DNA from: Lentinus brumalis
Lineage: Eukaryota > Basidiomycota > Agaricomycetes > Polyporales > Polyporaceae
Assembly (NCBI GenBank): GCA_001792895.1
Contig: MARA01000032.1
Span: forward strand, 186,001-250,000
DNA: 64,000 nt
Reading direction: 5' to 3'
The notes below the pieces were generated by a model. The model saw only the letters and a list, made by a program, of their open reading frames with translations, was not told the DNA's origin and did no database searches. This document shows, one piece after another, positions 56,010-64,000 of this stretch; the stretch's first letter is position 1; each line of letters begins with the position of its first letter. The position numbers and the translations under genes were made by a program.

Positions 56010-59000
56010 CTACCGCATGTTGTTGCCTAGACGTTTGCGAAGCTGCGCCAAACGGTCCTCCCACTCCAACGCCTGCCTCTCCATCCGCTTCCGCATCCAT
56101 ACTGCCCGGAGGAGTCTCACGATCTTCTCGTGGCTCTCCGCGAAGTTCGCCTGCACATATACACCGTCACGTCAGCATTACCGGCGACGTCAAGCTGCGA
56201 TGGGCTGTACTCACCTCTGCGACGTCCAGTAGCTTCTGACTCTCATCCAGCGCGACTTCTCGTCTCCAGGTGGAGATGCTGAACGGGTCGAAGCCGGGAA
56301 CTCGGCGTTCATTCGGCATCAAGGGGATGTACACCACACCGATACCATCCCTGGAGAGAAGTGCAGCCTCATCGAGGTCATCCAGACGGGCGGACACCTC
56401 GTCGGACGTACTCGACGACCCGATCCACACCTCACAGGTGCTCAATGCACGCTGGCGCGCGGACGTCTCGTTTTCCTCTACTTCGAGCCGTTAGCGTCGC
56501 GCAGACGAGCAACAAGGAATACTCACCTTGCGGCATGTCCCGCTGCTCAGTGGACTCCAGCTTGTCCGTCTGCTTCGCCAGCGCAGACTCCTGCGTCTGT
56601 GCAAGCTTCAGGTTGGCCGTGTCTGGCGTCGACGCCTCGTACTCAGGGATACCCGAGGGTTTCGCGCCACCTTCGTTCCCGGGATGAACCAGAGTCGGCC
56701 AGGTAGCGCCTCGGGGCCACGTCTTCAGGCCGCGCTTCGCCGCGAGTTCTGCAGACTGTCAGTTGCCTGCAAGAGCATTTTTGGGTGAGACCCGTACGTT
56801 CTGCTCGGGTGAACCATAGGTCCTGTGGCTCTCTGTTCAGCAAAGTCCAGCGCCTCATAAGTATGGGACGGATCACCTGAGAGTCTGCGCTGGCGTCCAG
56901 AGCGATGACGCAGTCCACGTTCCTTCTCAGGAACGGGTAGTACGGAATATTCAGTTCAGCTGTAAGGTGTACAGACGTTCAAGCGGTTGTGCAGGACCAA
57001 AGATGATGAACGTACCGCCGGCGTCCTGACAGCGAAACCATATGAGAAGTGCGGATCAGTTGAAGAGGCTTGGGGCTTACCATGAAGCTCAGAGTCTCCT
57101 GCTCGGTGATGTCTGGTGGACTGCCATAACGCAGCTGCCCGACAAGACCCTTGAGGAAGTTCGGGAGCTGAGAGAGCATGAGTTTTGCACACAAGCCCGC
57201 TCAAGATGGACAATGCTCCAGACCTGGTCGGGGAGCACTGGGTGGATGAGGCCGAGGTCATGCTCGTTTTCGGTCGCGATGTCTTCCAGCCATGTGTACA
57301 ACTGTGCGGGGAGGATGCGGAGCATCGGCTCTATCTCCCGGAAGTAGTGCTAGTAACAAAGGTTAGCGAGAATGCCTACTTTCGCCTGAACGTGTCAACC
57401 CACTTTCAGCGATGCGCAAAATGCAGAACCAAAGATGCTGGAACGAACGTGAATTTCGAATAGCGAGCGTCAGACATTGACTGTAGAGCGTACCCGGCGA
57501 GTATCGTGAAGCTCATTTCGGGCTGCGTGAGATTAGCTTCACGTCCATCTGCTGTCAATCTTGCGGACTTACCCGTCTGTCCAGATTCTTGCCGTTGTTG
57601 AACGGTCGTCCAAAAGACCAAGAGGGTATCCAAGCTGCAACCCAGACATGAACACATGTTCGGCTTGATGAAATGAAAGCACGAGATACCTCCGATCTCA
57701 TCGCATCCGACTTCATACGGAGTGAACTCGTACCAGAGCCACCGGATACCCCGCTCGAGACGTGCCTGTTCATAATCAAGCGACTGCGCCCGGTCCTGGT
57801 CGACGGACACGGCTTTCTCGTCCGCGACCTCCAGAATCGCCTCGGCCTTCTCCGGCGGCGTCACTAATGCGCAAAACCGCGGCCGTAAGCCTCCCATGTG
57901 CCGCAAGCAAGGAGCAAAGTACCGAACATACCGTGTTGGATCGCGCTGAAGATCGGCAGCGGCAAAGCGGCGTTGTCCACAACCCGGCGGAAGAAATGCA
58001 GAGACAGATGCCTGGGATCGAGACGGGCCAGATCCGATGGGACGTAGAGCCGTGAGCTGAGGAGAGTGCCGTATACGTCGACCAGCGACACCGTCCCGGT
58101 CTCCCCAGCAGCTTTGCGAAGAAGACCTGCCTGTCAGGAGGAACCGATCAGTCAACACGACGCCGCCGCGTACGCCAAGTCTCTTACCAGCAGATACTGC
58201 GAAGGATGTCAGCAACTTCGCCTGTGAATGTGGAATGAAAGTGTGACGCTTACCTTGTTGGTGGGAGGTGTGGTCAGAGCGTCCAATGTGTCCATATCGA
58301 GATAGCTGGTGGTGATGCGATCTCGCGCGTGCAGCGCTGCATCCCGAGGGAGATGAGATCCAGCGACTCCGGAGTACAATATACCGAGAGCCCAACAACT
58401 GCCTGATGCGCAAATAGGTAAGTAAGAGCAACCAGGAGAATGCGAGAAGGGATGCACTTACCCGACACACCAGCCGTGTACGTCACGCAGTCCAGGATGC
58501 CGAGGGACTGCGCCGCAGACAACGAACCAAGGGTATTGAGCATCGCACGGTATCCTGCCAGTGCCCGGCGGAAGAAGACCCGGTCAGCCACTAACCGCGA
58601 AGGGTACCGGAGAACACCTACCGCCACCAGATCCTGCGATGGCCACGGTGGGTATATCTCGCTCGTCCACTTCGCTCTCAGGCACTCCGATGAGTCTCGC
58701 GAACGCAGCTCGCATCCGACGCCTTCGCTCGCCCAAGAACGCCCGCTCGGAGATACAGAGATCTTCCCCAATACGAACTTCGGCGTCCCATTCGCACTCG
58801 GGATTCACAGACAGATCTGGGGGCCGGTTCACTATCTGGTCGTAAAGCGAGCCGGGGCCAAGTCCGAGCTCCAGAAGCAGCGTCGATAGCCGGTCCTGGA
58901 TGTCGGATATCGCGAGTGCGGACGGCCATGCGATGTCGGGTGCGGGAATCGTGGGCCAGGTCCAGGACGAAATCGCGGAAGAGATACTCTGCACTTGTTC

Positions 59001-59186
59001 GGGGAACTGGAGGAAGGAAAGGCCACGCCAGTCTGACTACGCCTGGGTCAGTCCAACCATATGGAAATACAAGATGCCCTCCTATACCTTTGGCTGCGCC
59101 TGTAGAAGTACAACATCAGTTGGACGTGTCTGATGGCTAGAGGGACACGGGAAGGAGACTGTCGCGTAATGCGTTCGGCAGATGGA
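56010..59186 (-). CDS. Cytosolic phospholipase A2-type (lysophospholipase catalytic domain)
   Basis: Many exons in the order of the cPLA2 family. An N-terminal part (SDWRGLSFLQFPEQVQ, LSTLLLELGLGPGSLYDQIV) precedes the oxyanion loop VAIAGSGGGYRAMLNTLGSL, the nucleophile GVSGSCWALGILYSG, RLYVPSDLARLDPRHLSLHF, RWLWYEFTPYEVGCDEIGG, WIPSWSFGRPFNNGKNLDR and PEMSFTILAG. Late come DAGAELNIPYYPFLRRNVDC and the catalytic Asp region CVIALDASADSQ, then DLWFTRAE. It ends ERQALEWEDRLAQLRKR..GNNMR at TAG 56012-56010. Such enzymes release fatty acids from phospholipids or lysophospholipids. There is no signal peptide or C2 domain visible. The 5' end is unresolved: two small exons (NALRDSLLP, AQPK) fit in frame but no start codon was found above 59186. 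Confidence 0.8.
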
Positions 59187-59891
59187 CGACCGGACAGTCA
59201 AATTGCACAGGATCTGGAGGCCCGCAACCTCTCTACGGGCTAGGGATTAACACAGCTGCTGACGCTTTCGCTAGGAGCGAATCGTCGTTCGCGTGCGCCG
59301 AAGCTATCGGAGCGAGTAGGGACTTGGGGACCTTCGGGGACTTTTGGTAGTGTACACGAGATGGCCGTACAAGCACTCGCTGGTGTGCGACGTTGTGATA
59401 TCATGCTCCAACTCAAAAAAAGAGACTAGCCATAAGGGATTTAGACACAGGGTTGGAATTTCTGAACTCAACTCGTCGGAAGTCGGAGCTCGAGCGCGAC
59501 AGTCCTCGTCTGGACAATCCGCCCAGGTTTCACTCCAAGCTCCGTCCGACCCATATGTTAAGCGACTCCAAACGCTTACATCTGGAGAGGGGGGTCAGAC
59601 CGCCTCTCCAGACTTCCAGACATGGGAAAGTAGCAATCCGAGGCTCCAGACCGCTATTTTCTCGCTCTTTTGGTATCTTGGGTCGCTTGCCATGTGTCGC
59701 CCGACTGTATCTAAACTGGCTTCTGGATGCCTTACGGGCTCGCAGACCAGCCGAGGTCCTCTCCGCAATTTGAGAGGATATGTGTCTGATCCCTACGATT
59801 GTCCAGTGAAGAAGACAGCAAGCTCTCTCTGAAGCTGGTCAGCGTCTTGGTACCTGCGTCCGAGGCAGGCCTGCAACAGACGCACTCTGCC
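59187..59891. other. Intergenic with hairpin
   Basis: Probably contains the unseen first exon of the phospholipase. It includes a 10-bp inverted repeat (TCTGGAGAGG at 59581 and its complement ending at 59612). No gene recognised on the plus strand. Confidence 0.4.
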
Positions 59892-60301
59892 TCAGACGCA
59901 GAGTACTAGTAGCGTTTCGCACCGGAAGCAACAAGTCTCGCATTGCATAGAGGTATGAGAATCTAGAGAGGGGTATGGCACTGACATTGTCTAGTACGTT
60001 GAGCACGGCCGTAACCTACTCCCAAAGTCAGTCTTCCGATGCAAACACATCGGAAACCGCTCACCGGTTCAATATCTTCTGGAGGCCGTTCTTTACCACT
60101 GTCGGTCGTAAAGGCATTTACATTCAGCCTGCTGTACAGGAACGGTGTGCCGAGGGCCGCGAGGCATCCTACTGTCCCAACCGCAAGGGGCCACACAGAA
60201 CGCCGAGTCGGGGAAGGTGTTTTTACTGTCGTCCATAGGGAGTAGTACCGTCTGGAGACAACCCTAGAGCGCGGAATGCGTGCCAGAGATGCACCATGCA
60301 T
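59892..60301 (-). CDS. Short protein with mitochondrial-type presequence
   Basis: ATG 60301: MHGASLARIPRSRVVSRRYY is Arg-rich with RRYY, like a mitochondrial targeting sequence. A hydrophobic stretch WPLAVGTVGCLAALGTPFLY follows (single membrane helix), then TTDSGKERPPEDIEP before a GTGAGC donor. A second exon after a TACTAG acceptor would end at TGA 59894-59892. No homologue recognised. An inner-membrane assembly factor is one possibility but is a guess. Its neighbour is a mitoribosomal protein gene on the same strand. Confidence 0.45.
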
Positions 60302-60695
60302 CCCACCTCTGAAACTTACCTGAACCGCACGTCTTGACAATTTGTGGTTGAAACGTTGAAGTTGAAGTTGAAGTTGACCCTCTTGCTGCGTATACTTAAA
60401 GTTACTACTTCTAGTACTCCTCCATACGTACGTCATCGATTCATCAAAGTGGGCCTAGACGATTCTGGCGCTGTGCCAAGCCATTTGCATTTGAAGATGT
60501 CCCTCCCGTCTGCACTTTGTAGAGTTGAGTTACGGGTACATGTCAGTCAGACGTTCAAAGTCAGATCTCTCGGGTACGCGGTTACAAGTCGTCCTCGTGC
60601 AACCGGAGAAGAGGGGTGGAGAGACGTCTGGCAACGACTCAAACAGCGAATTACTATTAAGCCATGTATTACCATAATCCCGACAAAAGAACCAT
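60302..60695. other. Short intergenic
   Basis: Sits between two minus-strand genes. It contains a GTTGAA-rich run (GTTGAAGTTGAAGTTGAAG near 60355) and no gene. Confidence 0.45.
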
Positions 60696-61830
60696 CTACT
60701 GCCTGTTCTCCGGCATACGAGCAAGTTGACTCTTGCTCCGTATCCGCATTCTACGCTTCGAGTACCACTCCCAGGCCAAACGTACCACCTCCCCGTCAGC
60801 ATCCCAGGGAGTCGGGATCTCCGAGTAACCAGGACGGGCTGTCGGGTGCCGCAAGTAGATGACAGAGCAGGTGGAGAAGGACGGCTCCAGATAAGCAGGG
60901 ATGAATAGGAAGGGAGAAGCGTAGGGCGGTAGGTGGAACGGGGTGAGGCCAGTGTCGGAGGACTTTGATCCAGCCGACTTCTTGAAACGCGAGGTTAGAG
61001 GTACCTCCTTTGGGGAAGACTCGACAGGTTTCTCGGAGGGAGCTTCAGCTTCAGCTTCAGCGCTCTCTTCCGATGCGATCTCTTCGACAGTGGACTCCAC
61101 GATGTCTGCATCCTCGGTTTCCGCGTCCTCCTTGATCGCTGCCTCGGGCTGCAGGAACCGGATTGCCTTCGGGTCGACAGAGACCATGTCTCCAGGAGCC
61201 AGCCGGGTATTGGCGTTCGTGTGCTACGGGACTGTCAACTCCGAGCAAGGGCAGTAAACCAGGTACGACGCACCTTCTTCCCGTTGAGCAACACACTCCC
61301 GTGAATGACCATCCTTCGAGCATCATACACGCTATGTGCCAAACACGCCCGGAAAATCACCACATCTATCCTCCTCTCCACCTCTGTGAACATCAAGCTC
61401 CCGACGGGTGCCAGCCCTTTCCGCTTCTCTTCGTCTAACCGCTTCTGCGTCTTCTGCGCGACCTGCTCCTTGGTTGCCCACCTGCCCAACTCCACCGACG
61501 GCTCAACCTTCTTCAGGGCCTCGGAAGGACGGACATCTGGCAGTGTCTCCGGGAGGTACCACCGCTTGAAGATCTTCTCATTAATGAAGTCTCCGTGGTA
61601 CCCGCGCAACAGCGCCTTGGCTGTCCACCGTCGCCAGTTGAGTGTCTCCTTGTACTCGACGCGGTCCGTGATCTTCTCCAGTGGTCCATAAGACCGTCGC
61701 CAAAGATTGTACAAGTTATGGGGGTGCCAGCTCTGCGGACTCGTCAGTCACTCATACACGTTGCGAGGCCTGTCAGCCGCACCATGCGGGGAAGACCCCT
61801 TTTGAAGTTATACACATGCGCGTCGCGCAT
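60696..61830 (-). CDS. NAM9: Mitochondrial small-subunit ribosomal protein uS4m (Nam9-type)
   Basis: ATG 61830: MRDAHVYNFKRGLPRM, then an intron (GTGCGG to CGCAG) to SWHPHNLYNLWRRSYGPLEK. Main exon: YHGDFINEKIFKRWYLPE, then the S4 RNA-binding fold ERRIDVVIFRACLAHSVYDA with RRMVIHGSVLLNGKKV. A second intron (near 61220-61260) splits that fold from HTNANTRLAPGDMVSVDP. An acidic Glu/Ala-rich insert (AEAEAEAPSEKPVE) follows, then YLEPSFSTCSVIYLRHPTAR and the family C-terminus YSKRRMRIRSKSQLARMPEN, stop at 60696. It binds mitochondrial small rRNA in ribosome assembly. The acidic insert is common in fungal mitoribosomal proteins. Confidence 0.88.
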
Positions 61831-62071
61831 GTTTGCACCAACTCTGGACGGCGAAGAGGAGGTGAAAGAAAGCGGACGTGGTCGGGGGACGAAGCAAAGA
61901 CGGCGCTTCGTTCTTCTGGGTAGTTCATCACAGGTATAACAAAATACTTATCGAGTAAGAACGCGACTAATGTAAGTAAACGCCCTTCCTGCGCGCGCGC
62001 TCATGCGCGACTCGCGCCTTAGCTTCACCCACTATACCTCCTCCTCCTATATCCCTATCACACGACGTATC

Positions 62072-64000
62072 ATGGATCCATATACTCCACGAGCGAGGGC
62101 TGGAGGTCGTAAGAAGAACTTCACACTCTCCGCGAAGGAATACCACAAGGCACGCGTTGACTCCCTCTATACCATGCATCGAGACTCATACTGCCATAGA
62201 TCACAGACACAATCGCGTCGGTTCGCCGAAACAGACAATATGTTGACGGGGAGATGGTAGAAGATGTGGATATACGCGTTCAAGCGTCGCGCGAGAGTGC
62301 GAGAAGAAGTCAGTCCCCGCCGACCGTGGATGTAGCCCTAGAACTCACGATGGCTCCGCAGGACGAGATGAGGCCTCGTTCGAAGCAGAGCGGTCTTTTG
62401 TGCGCGCCCCCCTCAACTCACGTGTTGTGTCGGGCACCGGACGCAGAGATAAGGGTAAAGGGAAAGCCAATGAGACTTCGCTATACGGTGTTCCTGTCGA
62501 GATACAGGAGGCACTCGTTCTGGAGGATCTGCTCTTCGTGCTCATGGTACGTTTCCCATTCAATCTCGCTGGTTCCAGTCTCCTGTCGCCTGGTGCGCGG
62601 TGCTCTGTCTTTCTGATTTCGCGGAACTAGCACTCCATTCTCCCGTCACCTTGAGCGCGATGTTCTGTTCGCCCGCTGATTACGCGGAGACAAAGAGGTG
62701 GTTGGGGCGTGTTGGCCACTCGCACACGAATGAGCGACCCTGAACCCATGCTGCGTCCCAAGAACTCATTCCAGGGTGCATGGGTCAGATGGCCAGTGAC
62801 TTCGTGAGTGGGCGGCTTATGCCACAACTCCGACCGCCGCTAGATCCAGCATGGCCGATACATTGACATGGGTCCAGAATGAACATGGTCGCGAGATGTC
62901 CTGGGCAAGAGAGACCCGCACCTGTGTCTCCCGCCCTAGAGTCTGAAGCTGCAAGTCTTCTTTCTCAAGTCATCGCCCCAACGTATCCCATCGCGCCTTT
63001 TTTTGAGACACCCTGGCCATTTTGTATCCGTGTGCCACGAGACGGAGGAGTTCGTTCAAAACCCTAAACAGCACTGGCTACGACGGACAGCCGGTTATTC
63101 GAACTTATGAAGGTCGCTACTTGGGATGTTTCGATTAGACTGGGCGCTGTTTGCGCCTACTGAGCGGCGTGGTGGCGGCTTACGGACATACTTATGCAGC
63201 AATCTAGGCGCGTTTTGGTCACGACTAACTGTCATGCGTTGTCTCTCAGGGCATCGAAGGTACTCACATCACCTATCATCCGGACCATTCGCCCGACGAG
63301 GACGACCCACTGAATGGCGTGAGGTTCGTAGTGTCGCCCTCCTTAGGTGCGCGGAGTTTTTTGAACTTTGTAGTCATGGCTAATTCGTCATTAGATCCAT
63401 CTCTTAGAGACCTCGTGGAGCGGATATTACCGTTAGCCACTTACTACACGGCAATCAGTTCCTTCATCGAGCTGCGCAGTCATTTAGACTTCGGGCTCGT
63501 GAACCATGCTTTGTGCGCGTCGATGCGTGACATGCTGAAGGTCAGTCTGACGGAGAATTTGGTCCGTCCTACTGCTAACAGGCTGTGCAGGATTATCAAA
63601 CATTGCTCTCACAGCTGGAGCACGCATTCGACACTTCCCCGCAATTCACGTTACAGAAACTCTGGTTTTACGTCCATCCCACGTTGCACACACTGTCTCT
63701 CCTCTATCTCCTCACCACCGACCTAGCAACTGCAGATGATCCCACAGCGGAGACATCGTCGTCGTCCGCCGATTCCTCCGACGCCGAAGAAGACGCGCGC
63801 AATGAGGCGCTGGGCCTCGGTGGCGCCACGCTGAAGGCTGTCTTGTCGGAAATAAAGACCACGTCTTTGGGAGTCGATGGTGACGCCAGTGGGATTGCGG
63901 TCAAAGGTGGTGAAGTGCTCGCAATCCTACACGAACGGATGCAAAATATGTCCGGAGACCCAGCCGCTCGGGAGCTTTACGGCGCACTGCTCCGGGACGC
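62072..64000 (+). CDS. Gamma-tubulin complex component, GCP2/Spc97-like (3' end outside window)
   Basis: Confident part: 62400-62545 (SLYGVPVEIQEALVLEDLLF, then VLM) is spliced over a ~705-bp intron to GIEGTHITYHPDHSPDEDDP at 63250. After a 48-bp intron it continues DPSLRDLVERILPLATYYTA, SHLDFGLVNHALCASMRDML, then DYQTLLSQLEHAFDTSPQFT and LWFYVHPTLHTLSLLYLLTT, with an acidic Ser run and HERMQNMSGDPAAREL at the window edge. This is the N-terminal GRIP1 region of GCP2-type proteins, which build the microtubule-nucleating ring at the spindle pole. The 5' part is unsure: ATG 62072 (MDPYTPRARAGGRKKNFT) is a plausible first exon, but its join to the 62280-62400 frame was not found. Confidence 0.78.

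Noticed and set aside
59581..59612. Short inverted repeat as a MITE end
   Set aside because: The two halves are 12 bp apart, forming a hairpin, and no flanking direct repeat is visible.
1..64000. CRISPR arrays, phage-type or bacterial operon features
   Set aside because: The window is eukaryotic with spliced genes; no spaced direct-repeat array exists.

Overview
This window is nuclear DNA of a filamentous basidiomycete, most likely a wood-decay agaricomycete of the polypore type. The evidence is GC-rich coding sequence, many ~45-65 bp introns with GTRNGT donors, CTRAY-like branch sites and YAG acceptors, and basidiomycete-typical families: DUF6534 membrane proteins, an F-box protein with a long C-terminal region, an A-T-R NRPS-like carboxylate reductase, a GH128 glucanase and a small secreted hydrophobic protein. 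Species assignment is inference. No rRNA or convincing tRNA gene was seen. All gene models were spliced by eye.

Layout. 0-15 kb is accessory and unstable. A C2H2 zinc-finger gene (2-1265, +) has an inverted, frameshifted copy at 10.2-11.6 kb (-), plus diverged fragments of the same family at 8.4-9.3 kb on both strands. Between the main copies lies an O-methyltransferase with an unusual basic/proline-rich C-terminal extension (2.3-5.6 kb, -). At 12.4-15.0 kb (-) is an F-box gene whose intron 2 contains a complete 548-bp non-autonomous hAT-type MITE with 19-bp terminal inverted repeats and an 8-bp target-site duplication.

15.5-38.8 kb is one large structure. Two near-identical ~3.35-kb arms in opposite orientation (15.48-18.84 and 35.44-38.82 kb) each carry an intact Ser/Thr protein kinase gene with its promoter and a 3' minisatellite. 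They flank a ~16.6-kb single-copy interior holding an aldo/keto reductase, a serine carboxypeptidase, an NRPS-like reductase, a DUF6534 membrane protein, a GH128 glucanase and a small subunit of serine palmitoyltransferase.

39-64 kb is mostly single-copy: prenylcysteine oxidase/lyase, a second DUF6534 protein, a C2H2 zinc-finger gene with a 175-bp tandem duplication across its first exon-intron border, a head-to-head pair of predicted ER-associated degradation genes (UBA-UAS-UBX protein and CUE-domain protein), a small secreted protein, a BEM46/ABHD-type hydrolase, a cytosolic-PLA2-type phospholipase, a putative mitochondrial short protein, mitoribosomal protein uS4m and the 5' part of a gamma-tubulin complex gene (GCP2/Spc97 type) that runs off the right end.

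Functional links. The AKR and NRPS-like reductase are adjacent and could act in sequence (acid to aldehyde to alcohol). The UBX/CUE pair shares a ~290-bp promoter and is predicted to act at the same ER membrane machinery. SPT small subunit, phospholipase and prenylcysteine oxidase are separate lipid or isoprenoid functions with no visible operon-like logic.
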